DNA of 64,000 nt from Plectosphaerella cucumerina (taxonomy: Eukaryota; Ascomycota; Sordariomycetes; Glomerellales; Plectosphaerellaceae). The position numbers and the translations under genes are program-made. Position 1 is the first letter of the stretch. Each line of letters opens with the position of its first letter. Shown one piece after another: positions 33,460-44,183 of this stretch. The DNA lies in contig JAGPXD010000007.1 in the NCBI GenBank assembly GCA_020746995.1, positions 1,302,001 to 1,366,000 on the forward strand, written 5' to 3'. Under the pieces are notes generated by a model, which was not told where the DNA came from, did not search any database, and saw only the letters and a program-made list of their open reading frames with translations.

Positions 33460-35976
33460 ATGGCCGCAGTGTCGTCGCACTACACGTCTCGGTCACCAAA
33501 CCTGTCTAGCCGGTCCTACGATTACGACTCGTCCTCCGTGTCGTCTGCAACCTCGCCGAAGCCGCGGCTCTTTGTAGGAGGAGGAGGCGCCATGAATCCC
33601 GTCCCACGATCCACGACATCCCAGCCGCCACACCCCATCGGCATCCCGCCCTTTGCGCCGATCAACCATGGCGGCTTCCAGCCGTACACCCCCGTGACTG
33701 CCGGAGCCCACATGGGGAGAGACTCGATGCCCTTGGCCGAGTCTGTTGCGAGCACTCCGGGCCCCTCCAACGCGTCCTTGCCACCCCTAACCCAGGCACA
33801 GAAGCGCGCCTACCGCCAGAGGCGGAAAGATCCCAGCTGCGACGCCTGCAGGGAGAGAAAGGTCAAGTGCGATGCCACGGAGACGAGCAGCTGCTCCGAG
33901 TGTTCCAGCCGCAGCGTCAAGTGCCAGTTCACCAAGGAGACCAACAGGCGCATGTCTTCGATCAAGCAGGTCCAGGACCTCGAGAAGCAGATGGACAGGC
34001 TCAAGCGGGACAACAGCTACCTCCGCAGGTCGATGCAGGAGCGCGAGGAAGACACTGACGGCGTCGGTTCCGTCTCCTCGAGGCTACCGGAAACGGGGAC
34101 GAACCCGCGGCCGAGGAGGCGGCCGGAAAGTGGACGCGACCTCAGCAAGGCGAGGGCCAGCATCCGCGCCTTCTCCAAGGGTATCTGGAGACCGCCAGCA
34201 CAGTACCGAACCCCCCAACGCAGCCCCCTTGGCGGACCTCCGCTGCCCGAACTGCCACCGAAACAGACGACGGAACACCTCCTCAACTGCTACTACGGCT
34301 CGGTGCACACCATGTTCCCCATCCTCCACTGGCCGACGCTGTCAGCGGGGGTCGACGACCTCTACCGACACGGCGGCCAGGCCCCGACTTCTCCCGCCTG
34401 GATTTCGACCCTTTTCGCGGCGCTGGCCCTCGGCAGCCTGTTCAGCCCCGACGCGCAGACGCAGCGAGCGTACCGCGCGGCCGAGCTGCTCGAGGTGGCA
34501 AGGGGCAGCGTCGACCCTTGGAGCAACAGCTACTCACTGGAGAATGCCCGTTCGTTCCTCCTGATCGCCATCTGCCTCAACGAGATGAACCTCAAGTCGG
34601 CGGCCTGGACCTGGCTCGGAAGCGCCGTGCGCGTCGCCCAGGATCTGGAGCTGCATATCGAGTCGGGCCCGTGGCCGGTCATCGAGGGGGAGATGCGGCG
34701 GAGGGTTTGGTGGACCATCTACATCTTCGACCACACTCTGGCCCTGGAGCTTGGCCGTCCCGGCATGATTCGCGATGAGGATTGTGACGTCTCCCTGCCG
34801 GCCGGCGTTGACGACCACTACATCCACGACACGGGCATCGCGGTGCCCCCGGGGCGCGAGCCCCTGAACCACTCCCTGCTGGCTGTCATCAACGTGGCCA
34901 GGTCGTACCCGGCCATCATGGGAGCCATCTCGGCATCGGTGGTCGCGCCCACGCGCCTGGCGACCTTTGACCAGCACTTTGCCGCCTACTGCCGGAGCTT
35001 CCCGGCGGCATGCGATCCCTCGAGCGCGGCGCCGTTGTCGCCGCACTTGCTGGCGCCGTACACGTACGTGCTCAACGCCCGGCTGATGCTCCACCGCCAC
35101 AACATGGTGCCCGAGGGTCCGCCCGAGGTACGGCTCTCGGCCATCGACCAGTGCACGCACACGGCGCTCGAGACGGCGGCGCTGGTGGCACGGGCGACGC
35201 ACGCGCTGGCCGACGGTGCGACGGCGCTGCTTACCTCGCACATCTTCCGAGCGACCCTGTTCCTGCTGCTGACCGGGCATTGGGACCCTGCCATCCACTG
35301 CGTCCGCAGTCTGGCGACCATCGACGCCAAGAGGGACATTGCCGTCTCGTGCGGCCGGTTTCTGTCCTTCTTCGTGGCGACGCTCGCGTCCAAGCGCACC
35401 GAATACGCCGCGACGATAGCAAGGGCGACTCCGCCACGGTCGAGCTTTGGCGGCCCGGCGCCACTGCCCCTTTCTTCAGGGCCGCGCGCTGTGCAGGAAG
35501 CACTCCTCCAGGACGAGGAGCTCATGGTCTACGTCAGCGCCGACATGCAGGCCAGCCCGGACTCGGCCTGGGTCTGGGCGGGCGCCGAGGGCGACGGGGG
35601 CCCGTCCCCCATCTCTCAGCACGCCGGACCAGCGCCGGCGGCTCCCGGGCACGGGCTCTTCAGCGCGCAGCAGCGGACGGGCCTCACGGACGATGAGGCC
35701 AGGGACTGGGGCGGCTGGGAACGCCTGGACGCTGCCGTCCGCACGCTGGCCTCGGGGGCGTCGACGCCAACACCGACCTCCGCCACCTGGAGCACGCCGC
35801 TCCCGCCCGTACTCAAGCTCGAGGCCGCGCCGGGCCCGCCGATCCTGCCACCGCCGACGCCGGCAAGCGCGCCGCTATACGGGGGACGACCGGGCACGGG
35901 CACGGGTAACAACAGCCCGTCCGTGGGCAGCGCGGCACGGCCCCAAGACCGGCTGAGCATCGCCAACATTATATGA
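33460..35976 (+). CDS. Zn2Cys6 fungal-type transcription factor with fungal_trans domain
   Basis: Nuclear regulator; single exon of 838 residues. The binuclear zinc cluster has Cys at 127, 130, 137, 145, 148 and 155 (CDACRERKVKC ... CSECSSRSVKC). The linker contains RRMSSIKQVQDLEKQMDRLK, which continues into a short coiled coil (about 168-195) for dimerisation. The fungal-specific middle domain (about 265-460) includes HLLNCYYGSVHTMFPILHWP and RRRVWWTIYIFDHTLALELG. The N-terminal 110 residues and the C-terminal 160 are low-complexity Pro/Ser/Gly. I do not recognise the specific regulator, so target genes are unknown. It stands alone, with 10 kb of non-coding DNA upstream and 2.5 kb downstream. 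No co-localised enzyme cluster suggests a pathway. Confidence 0.9.
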   Translation: MAAVSSHYTSRSPNLSSRSYDYDSSSVSSATSPKPRLFVGGGGAMNPVPRSTTSQPPHPIGIPPFAPINHGGFQPYTPVTAGAHMGRDSMPLAESVASTPGPSNASLPPLTQAQKRAYRQRRKDPSCDACRERKVKCDATETSSCSECSSRSVKCQFTKETNRRMSSIKQVQDLEKQMDRLKRDNSYLRRSMQEREEDTDGVGSVSSRLPETGTNPRPRRRPESGRDLSKARASIRAFSKGIWRPPAQYRTPQRSPLGGPPLPELPPKQTTEHLLNCYYGSVHTMFPILHWPTLSAGVDDLYRHGGQAPTSPAWISTLFAALALGSLFSPDAQTQRAYRAAELLEVARGSVDPWSNSYSLENARSFLLIAICLNEMNLKSAAWTWLGSAVRVAQDLELHIESGPWPVIEGEMRRRVWWTIYIFDHTLALELGRPGMIRDEDCDVSLPAGVDDHYIHDTGIAVPPGREPLNHSLLAVINVARSYPAIMGAISASVVAPTRLATFDQHFAAYCRSFPAACDPSSAAPLSPHLLAPYTYVLNARLMLHRHNMVPEGPPEVRLSAIDQCTHTALETAALVARATHALADGATALLTSHIFRATLFLLLTGHWDPAIHCVRSLATIDAKRDIAVSCGRFLSFFVATLASKRTEYAATIARATPPRSSFGGPAPLPLSSGPRAVQEALLQDEELMVYVSADMQASPDSAWVWAGAEGDGGPSPISQHAGPAPAAPGHGLFSAQQRTGLTDDEARDWGGWERLDAAVRTLASGASTPTPTSATWSTPLPPVLKLEAAPGPPILPPPTPASAPLYGGRPGTGTGNNSPSVGSAARPQDRLSIANII

Positions 35977-38435
35977 GAGGGGATAGGGGGTGGTGGGTTG
36001 TTGGAAGTGGGGAGTTGGTTTGGAGCGGGCATTTTGTACGACACGATACCCATGAAGCGGCGGTTGACGATACGACGACGACGAGACGTACGCGAGCGAC
36101 ACGACGGTCTCTGTTCGCCGAAGCACACGATTTCCGGCTTGCCTGTCTCTCGATCGTTTTCCGGATTGTGTTTTATGTATTTGCGAAAAAGGGAGTCGGA
36201 CGACATATCTTGCGTTTGGCGGCATCATGCATGGCGGAGAGCATCAGGAGGGGAAGGAAAGAAAGGGGTGTAAGATACGCCGGCATGGTCGTGGGCTCAA
36301 TTTCCTCGTCTTATTTTCCCATTTTCCGTCTCTCTCTCTATTATACCGTGTTGGTCGAGACCACACATATTACACTCACTTAATGTTTTTCTCTCTCTCT
36401 CCCGTCCTTTTTTTTTCTCTTGTATCTTGCATTCTGCAATCTGTGTAATAGCGCGCGGGCAGCATTTCGGCCCAGGCCATGTGTGTTTCCCCCCTTTTTT
36501 GGTCCTTTGTCTGGGGTTGCTGCGGGCGGAGACATGTGCCAACAGGCGGTGGAGAGCGCGTTCGTCTCGTCCCTTCAGCAGGGTTGAAGGCCGATGCGGA
36601 GTGACGCAGGGGCGTGGGATGATGAAGCGGCAGCAGCAGGTCGAGTTCTTTGCGGACATATTCTCGGGGACAGGGCCGGTGCCGGACTGGACGAGGCAAG
36701 GCAGAGGCCAACTGATGCCGGGGGCCGGACCAGCGAGCATTGCAGCAGCAGGGAAGAGAACATGTACGCCAAGCGTGGCTACTCGCTTAAGACTTCCCAA
36801 GGAGCCTCCTCCTACATGTTCGAGACCAGGAGCGGTGATCGTGATGCATCGGAGTTCCTCGCCCCCCCCCCTTCTTTCGCTTCCTCCTTGGCGCCTGGGG
36901 GCGCGCGGACCACGGACGTTGGCAGGACGGCATGCGACGCTGGGCTGGGGGAGGAAGGGAAGCGGCGGCGCTACGCTGAAGGAGGTAGGCTGGGCCGAAG
37001 GATGGGTAGGTTATGCTCTCCCCAAAATCTCCGAGGCGAGGCGCATGCCCAGACTGGCGATGGTCGTCACGCGGGTACGAGGGGGTGGGTGTGTGATGAT
37101 ACTGCTGCTGCTTCTTTGTTCCAGGCAGGCAGCAGCATCATCAGCCCAGGGAACAGGGCGTTGTCCCCCACCCCCCTTAACGGTGGGCGGGCGTGTCAGA
37201 TCGGAACGGAGCATTGAACCGATTCGGCCGGCCTGTTCCGGGGGTGGTGCTGGACACTGTGCGAGGGGGGAGGGCGGCAATCCAAGGATGGGCCGGGATG
37301 TCAAGAGTAGTTTATTTTATTGGCAGGGATCAGCGGTACAGTAGCAAAGTGACGAAAAAGCAGGGCTACCGTCGCCGTCGTCGGAGTATCAACCCTGACA
37401 CTCGACCTTGTCCCCCGTCCAGCCCTCCGTTGTTTGGAAGGCTGTGCTGTGCTGCAGTTGTATGAAACGGGAGGGTCACGGTGGAGGGGGGGCTTTTCCG
37501 AAGTCCGAGGCGTCAATCTGCTTGGTTCGGCGATGCCGGTTGTCTATCATACAGGAGCCGGGGTCGACAGCTGCAGCTCCGGGGTTGTTGGCTTCTTCCA
37601 TACACCCCTGCGACATGCTTCCCATCGGCGATAACAGATGAATAAACGCGGCTGGCCTTGCCTTGCCGTGCGGACGTTCTGCCGCCGGGCTTCTCTCCGT
37701 CTGCGATTGCTTGCTTTGCTGCTTGCTTCAGGGGACTGCGTGGAGATTGCGATGGGCATCAGAAACGCCTCTTTCGGGCGGGGGAAGGATGGGCCGTTAC
37801 TTGGGCTGTGCTTTTTCGGTTGACGTGCCGCACGACGATGGCGGGACTCGGGGGGTTGTGACGTTTGTCTGTCACTCGTTTATCCTCGGTCAGTTATACG
37901 AGATTTCCTGGGGGAACCGCACCCTTCTCCATCCCCCTCTTTCTCTTCCTCGTCTGGTTACCGGCTAAACGAACATCATCCGCTTGCTTCCCTCTCCGAA
38001 CACCTCGCTACCGTCGGGATGGGCCGGCTGGGCGTGCCCCTTCGTCCCGAGTGGTCCGGCTCTGTGCCGGGGGGCGAAAAAGAAGGGGCGTCTGGTTTAC
38101 TTACTTTCCCTATCGTGACAATGCGTCGGGATGGGATGGGATGATTGCCGACTCGTCTCGTCGTTTGGGCTGGTTTCATCGCCGCCCGTGGGGACCGGAC
38201 GGCATATGCCATTCGAGGAAGGGGGCTCTCGGTATATCCCGAGGCACGACGGGGGGGCAAGGACGCAGGGATGATCAGTGGGAGGGCCGTGTGCATGTAT
38301 GTACATACATGCACAGAGGACGGTGCGCCGTGTGAAATGCGAGATGCTCGGATTCGTGTGTACATCATCATGCGTTGCTACGGTGTAAAATGACAGTCTA
38401 ATGTGCCTATGCCGTGGTGACTCGTGCTGTGTGCT
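35977..38435. other. Convergent intergenic region
   Basis: About 2.5 kb between the 3' ends of the Zn2Cys6 and esterase genes. Pyrimidine-rich runs occur near 36390-36420. ORFs such as 36427-37344 (305 codons) have no domain and overlap others. The notable item is a perfect palindrome at 38290-38315. Confidence 0.5.
38290..38315. repeat. 26-bp perfect palindrome in the 3' flank of the esterase gene
   Basis: The left half TGTGCATGTATGT (38290-38302) is followed at once by its exact complement ACATACATGCACA (38303-38315). It lies about 120 bp downstream of the esterase stop, so it is probably in the 3' UTR. As RNA it contains UGUACAUA on either strand, matching the Pumilio/Puf consensus UGUANAUA. 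Confidence 0.85.
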
Positions 38436-40903
38436 CTACTCCTCCTCTCCAACGCCTGTCAGTCCTCCAGCGAGGCCCTGCATACGCCGGCCCAACAGGT
38501 CCTCGGAGCTCTTGAGCTTGACCATGCTGAGACCGCCGGCCTTGAGCCTGCCGTTTCGCTTGCGGGCGGGCTTCGCGTCGTCTTCCTGGTCATCGTCCTC
38601 GTCGTCCCTTGGCTCTGACTGCCGGCGGCTTACGCCGTTGGTCTTGGGCGGGCTCTTCCTGCGTTCACCTGACGTTTGCTCTTTTTCCTTCTCCTTGGCC
38701 TTGGCGGAGCGGGACGTCATGGCCATCTCGAGCGGCCGGTCGTCATCGGCGCTTGACTCGGTCGCTGTGCGGACGTGGTGCCGCCCGGAGCCGTTGGCGC
38801 GTGGCGTCGCGTCACCCGAGCTGCCCGGCGCGGATCCGGGAATGGGCTCGCCGGGGCGCCGCGACCGACCGATGCGCTGTTCGCGCTCCCTCGCGCGCTG
38901 GGCATCTGTGTGTGCGAAGATATCGCCGATCCACTCGGCACACCGATCGATTAGCCCCCATGCTGGCGGGTAGATGGCCGGGTACTGCAGAAAGCCGTGG
39001 CTGATGCCTGGCAGCAGGGCGACAACGGCAACGTCCTTGTCGTTGAAGGCCGGGCCGCGCGGCGTGGCAGTGGCATCCGTGTCGTTGTCAGAGGCCCCGG
39101 TGGCGGCGCGTCGCTGCTGGCGCCACTGGGCCTCCTTGACCTTGCGCAGGCGCGCAGCGAAGATGACCGTGTCGTCGACGAGGGGGTCACGCTCGCCGGT
39201 GAGGAAATATGTCTTGGGGAAGCGCGCGAGGAGGGCGTCGGGCGCGAGCACAGGCGAAAGCAGGTAGTCCTGGCTGAAATCCGGGCGGTTGTGGGGGCCG
39301 ATGTAGAGAATGATCATGGCACGCATCATCTCGGGGGTGAGGACGCGGTCGTTGAAGTAGGAGATCATGGAGGACATGGCGAGGCGCGTCCGCAAAGGCT
39401 CCGGTCGGTGAGAGGCCGACTGCTGGCGCTTGGGCGTCGGGTCCTCGGGGGTGGCTGCTACGGGGGCTGCGTTCGAGGGGCCGTTGTTCACAGGCGTCGT
39501 CGTCTTGGAGAGAGCTTGTGGCCCGACGTGAGAGTACTCTGGCTGCGGGCTCCGCGGTGGCAGCACCTGGGAAGCCGGGGCCGATCCATCCGGGGGTGTA
39601 GAGGCCTCGATCACGTCGGAGAGGTCGAGCTCAAGGGGAGCGCCGGCCTTGGGCGGCACAGCGTCGTCCTCGTCCTCGGAGGGGTGAGGGGTGCCGACCA
39701 GCTCGTTGTATTGCATGCTCTTGCGGCGGACGATGCGCCTGTTCGTTCCCCTCACGCTGCGGTCGCGGATCAGTGACATCTGCTCGTCGGACATCCAGTT
39801 GCCAATGTTCATGTCGAGGCCAGGGTAGAAGAGCACCAGTCCGTCGGGCAGAGGCAGGTCGTTGTTGGACATGTAGCGGTTCATGGGGGGCGAGGTACGC
39901 TCGATGATCATAAGGGTCGTGGCTGTGGCCAGATTGCCGCCAGCGCTGTCACCGGTCATGATGACGCGCGGGACGTCGCGGCCGGACATACCGAGGCAGC
40001 GGCCTTTGGTCTTCATGATGGTGGTGTAGACGTCGAAGCATTCGTTGAGGGCGTAAGGGTATGGGTACTCGGGAGCCTTTTTGTAGTCGAGGCTGAGAAC
40101 AGGGAGACCTGTCTTGACAGCCCAGGCGAAGAGCTTGTCGTCGTTGCAGCGGGGATCCATGGCGACGAAGCCACCGCCGGGGATGTCGAGGACAACCTTC
40201 GTGTGGCGCTCAAGATCGGACACGGGGCCATCGTAGTACAGCCAGGCGGAAACGGGGTCCTTGTAGTCGCTGCCGGCCGGGCGAGGAATGCGAATGGCGC
40301 GCGGTGGCCAGCGGGTGAGGCGGGGGCGGACGATGCCCTGGAGGAAGCGGAGGTATGGCGTGGTGCCCTTGTTCCACGAGACGCGCAGGTGCTCGACAGT
40401 CAGGGAGGAGCGGATCTTGCGAACCTTTTCGTCGGCGCGCTCGGCGGCGACAAGGTAGAAGACGGAGAAGACGACGCTGGAGAGGTCGCGAAGCCACTTT
40501 GTGCGGATCTTCATGGCGGTCCAAAAGCCGGCGTCCATGGCGGTCAGGACCCAGGTGGCGCGGAAGAAGGTGGTGGTGTACATGTTTGCCATGGGTTCCG
40601 GGCTCGCTAGACCGACGAGGGTGCTGAAGTTGCGCGCGGCGTAGAGGTAGATCATGGTCACGATGACGGTCTGCCATGCTGTGAGGCGCTTGGTCCAGAA
40701 GCGTGAGAAGAAGCGGACCAGCGGCGGGCCATGTTTGTGTCCTCTTGGGGGAGGCGTTAGTCGAATCTGGAAGAGGGCGCAGCGGGACTGGAATGGTGGA
40801 AGCATGCTTACTTGAAGATGTATGCGGACCAGAAGGCCAGCACGGCCAGCACCTGAAGCCGGCGCGACTTGACCGAAGGTCGTCCGAGGACGTGGTCTAT
40901 CAT
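38436..40903 (-). CDS. Membrane-anchored alpha/beta-hydrolase, hormone-sensitive-lipase-like (Abhydrolase_3)
   Basis: Predicted ester hydrolase acting on lipid or steryl esters at a membrane; substrate unknown. Exons 40903-40812 and 40743-38436 (intron 68 bp) give 799 residues. The N-terminus has a hydrophobic segment (about 17-29), and another lies near 55-65 (WQTVIVTMIYLYAA). The catalytic domain (about 210-630) has oxyanion residues in LDIPGGGF (about 218-223, a variant of HGGG lacking His). The nucleophile Ser297 is in GDSAGG, with a candidate acid in GERDPLVDD and a candidate His in GISHGFLQYP. A long disordered insert (about 390-500) sits between the nucleophile and the acid. The last 150 residues are charged and low-complexity (KAKEKEKEQ, EDDDQEDD), ending in a Lys/Arg-rich tail. 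The missing oxyanion His is the odd point; steryl acetyl hydrolases are one possible relative. Confidence 0.85.
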
Positions 40904-42072
40904 GGCGAATGCTGGGCAACAAGCACAAAGGAAAGATGCGAGGGGATAAAAATGCTAGAAGTGGCGCCGCAATGGGATTATGCAGACATGAGAGGAGGGC
41001 GGGAAGAGTCTGGCGATGGGAAAGGGTAGTAGCTTCCCTTCACATGACAGGAGCGGCCGCCAGCGTGTCTAGTGCGGAGCGGAGGACCGGGGTAAGGGGG
41101 AAGCAGGCGACCCGGGAGCCCGGAGGTGCGATGCCGCTGCGGAGGGGCAGAGAGTCGGTGTGTTTGTGTCAAAACACCCGAGGGAGGAAACAATGTGGTG
41201 GGATGGTCTTGGTTTGGATTGCCGGAGGTTTGCTCAAAGGCAACGAACGACGTAGGGTGTAGATGCGACGGACAAAGAGGCGGTGGTGACGTCTGAGCTC
41301 TCGAGGGGAGGAAGAATCCGGGGACCAGTGCTGGGCAGAGGTTGTGTGATATGCGTGTGTGTCCAGAAGACGCTTCCGGAATGCCGCGACGTCGTCGGCG
41401 AGGATGGATGGATGACTTGACTCGGCGGCTCGCCTCTGGCATGTGAAAACGTGGGGGTGGATCGGCCGGACCCGACTCGCGGGTTTGCCTGGTGTGCTTC
41501 GCCACCGGGGAAACAGTGCTGTGGCTGGTGCAGTCCCTTTCTCGATGTCTGTCTTCGATCAGCTGGGTGTCAACATGAGGGTTGCAGATGAGATAGATCT
41601 CCGTCGTCCAGTTGGAACGAGAGAGCTTGTCACCTTTGCGATGTCACCCTCCGGCAGAACACGTTGCGTCTCCCGACTCGGCGCCCGCTCATCATCGTCG
41701 AGTCCGGTTGTCCCGAGTCAGGCAGTCCGTCACACCAGCAGCAGGCAATGCAGCACAAACCCGAGGCCAGCCGCGCCACACCAATCGCACGTGCGCTCGC
41801 AGGTGCTCTCAGCTGACTGATCCTGCGGCTTGCCCGGTCCAGGCCGGGGTGGTCATGCGTGGCCGCAAAGATGTGCTGGCAGTCGTGTGATGGTCCATGT
41901 CGGCGGGCTCCGGGCGTGTAGGAGACTGGTGATGTTCTTGTCGAGTTTTCCAAGAATATTTACCCCAAGCTCAGCATTAGCAGGGCAGGGACAAGCAAGC
42001 AAGAAGGCAGGAGCGACTCTCCTTACGTAATGGTTATCCCCGACATTTCCCCGGCCGAAGCTCGGAGCCCGA

Positions 42073-42143
42073 TGACTCCCTCCGCGCTCTTATCGATAAG
42101 CAGAGCAACATGATTTTCGTCACTTCAGTTTTGCGACTGAGTC
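42073..42143. promoter_or_regulatory. Candidate CPC1/Gcn4-type sites upstream of ARG8
   Basis: TGACTC at 42073-42078 and TGAGTC at 42138-42143 each match six of seven bases of the TGA(C/G)TCA element. That element is bound by the general amino-acid control activator (Gcn4/CPC-1, established in fungi). They lie 146 and 81 bp upstream of the start at 42219. Neither is a perfect match. Confidence 0.3.
42089..42100. promoter_or_regulatory. Palindromic GATA site pair upstream of ARG8
   Basis: CTTATCGATAAG is a perfect 12-bp palindrome made of two back-to-back GATAAG sites, about 120 bp upstream of the ARG8 start. GATA factors bind such sites; a role in nitrogen-linked control is inference. Confidence 0.4.
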
Positions 42144-42218
42144 GATCAAGTCGCCATCCCACCCACCACCCTCGTCACTCTCTTTCTCCTTGCCTCGTAC
42201 ACCCTTCAGTCCTGTACA

Positions 42219-43770
42219 ATGGCGTTCCGAATCCCTCTCAGGCTTCAATTGGCCAAGGGCCAGCTCTCCGCCGTTGCGGGAGCCCGTTCTGCCCGCCGCG
42301 GCCTTGCCTCCGCTACCGCTGCCGCTGAGCAGGTCCGCCCCTCAACGGTGTGTTGGCCTTCCCTACGATGCTGTCACGACGGGCAGCTTTGCGTTACAGC
42401 TCCTGCTCCTCAATAACATGAACTAACAGTTTCCCCAGTCTTCCTCCACCCTCTCACACCCCGACCCCGCTGCCGACTCGCCCAGCGCGGCCCTTGTCAA
42501 CGAACATGCCCCCTACATGGTCGCCACATACGCCCGCCCCCCGCCCGTCTTCGTAAAGGGCGAGGGCTCCTACCTCTGGGACATTGAAAACAGGAAATAC
42601 CTCGACTTCACCGCCGGAATCGCCGTCAACTCCCTCGGCCACTGCGATCCCGAGATCACCAAGCTTGCCGCCGAGCAGGTCAGTCACCCCTCTCCCCCCC
42701 TTGCCGTGACTCACGACCAACAACTAACACCTTCAACCCCCCAGGCCGGTTCCCTCGTCCACGCCTCCAACCTCTACTACAATCCCTGGACCGGCGCCCT
42801 CTCCAAGCTCCTCGTCGAGTCCACCCGCGCCTCGGGCGCCATGCACGACGCCTCCTCCGTCTTCATCTGCAACTCCGGCTCCGAGGCCAACGAGGCCGCC
42901 ATAAAGTTCGCCCGCAAGACCGCAAAGCTCATCGACCCCTCCGGCGCAAAGTCCGAGGTCGTCTCCTTCAACGGCGCCTTCCACGGCCGCACCATGGGCG
43001 CCCTCTCCGCCACCCACAACCCCAAGTACCAGAAGCCCTTCGCCCCCATGGTCCCCGGCTTCGTCCAGGGCGTCTACAACGACATTGCCGCCATCAACGA
43101 CGTCGTCACCGAGAACACCTGCGGCGTCATCGTCGAGCCCATCCAGGGCGAGGGCGGCATTCAGGTCGCCTCGGATGAGTTCTTGATTGCTCTCGCCCGC
43201 CGCTGCCGCGAGGTCGGCGCCGTCCTCGTCTACGATGAGATCCAGTGCGGACTGTCCCGCACCGGTGATCTCTGGGCCCATGGCCGCCTCCCCCGCGAGG
43301 CCCACCCTGACGTCCTCACCACCGCCAAGGCTCTGGGCAACGGCTTCCCCGTCGGTGCCGTCCTCGTCAACGCCCGCGTCGCCGACGCCATCAAGGTCGG
43401 CGACCACGGCACCACCTTTGGCGGCAACCCCCTCGCCTGCCGTCTGGCCCACCGCATCGTCGAGCGCCTCGCCGACCCGGCCCTGCAGTCCGCCGTCCTC
43501 GCCAAGGGCGACGTCTTCCGCGCCCGCTTCGACGCCCTGCGCGCCCGCTTCCCCGAGCTCGTCGCCGAGGTCCGCGGCCGCGGTCTCATCCTCGGCCTCC
43601 AGCTGACTGAGGACCCCGCTCCCATTGTCAAGGCCGCTCGCGAGCGCGGCCTGCTCGTCATCACTGCTGGCACGAACACCCTGCGCTTCGTGCCGCCGCT
43701 GACCATCACCGACGCCGAGATCCACGAGGGCGTTGACGTGCTCGAGGCCGCCATCGAGGCCACCCGGTAA
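42219..43770 (+). CDS. ARG8: Acetylornithine aminotransferase, mitochondrial
   Basis: PLP enzyme that converts N-acetylglutamate semialdehyde and glutamate to N-acetylornithine plus 2-oxoglutarate, in mitochondrial arginine synthesis. Exons 42219-42347, 42439-42678 and 42745-43770 give 464 residues. The N-terminus is Arg/Ala/Ser-rich without acidic residues (MAFRIPLRLQLAKG), as in a mitochondrial presequence. Class-III aminotransferase motifs follow: NSGSEANEAA, SFNGAFHGRTMGAL, EPIQGEGGIQ, VYDEIQCGLSRTG (Asp near 287), TTAKALGNGFPVGA with the PLP lysine near 318, and HGTTFGGNPLAC. Acceptor 42438 was preferred over 42429 because the CTAAC branch site lies too close to the latter. Intron 2 (66 bp) is in frame and stop-free. 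Codons end almost always in C, a stronger bias than in its neighbours, which suggests high expression. Confidence 0.95.
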
Positions 43771-44183
43771 GAGGGAAGTTTTGCGCGAAATGTGTGTGTT
43801 TGAATTTATAGACTCGGCGGACGTGCATTGTGAGCGTTGTTGCATGTACGCATCCAGGGGGTGTTTTCCTTGGCGCGGGCGTTATAAAAATGTTAGAATC
43901 TAGAGGGGCCAGCCGAGGCTCCCAGCTTATGAACATATTGCTTTCATTTTCCCCCCTTCCCCTGGGTACAAAAGCCAAGTTGAACGCTAGAGCTACATTA
44001 ATGAGAAATATGCTGCACAGGCCAGACTGGGCCACGTTGGCCAGGTTTCCCCCAGACCTCCGAGTCGTCCCACCAGAACCCCCCCAAGCCAGTGATGTTA
44101 AACAAGCCCCTCCCTTTCCTTTCTAATTGTTGCTCCGTCCGTCGTGGTTGTGTATCTTACAAAAAGCTACCGCCTCCTCCCCT
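43771..44183. other. Short convergent intergenic region
   Basis: About 410 bp between the ARG8 and Atg27 stops, presumably overlapping or adjoining 3' UTRs. Nothing else seen. Confidence 0.6.

Larger units (their letters stand above)
40904..42218. other. Divergent promoter region between esterase and ARG8 genes
   Basis: About 1.3 kb between two divergent starts. It holds a palindromic GATA pair (42089-42100) and two TGA(C/G)TC elements (42073-42078, 42138-42143) near the ARG8 start. No gene seen. Confidence 0.5.

Noticed and set aside
36427..37344. 305-codon plus-strand ORF
   Set aside because: No domain, mixed composition, several overlapping ORFs and no plausible introns or start context.
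42733..43845. 370-codon ORF antisense to ARG8
   Set aside because: Shadow of strong C-ending codon bias on the coding strand; Gly/Ala/Asp/Val-rich translation.
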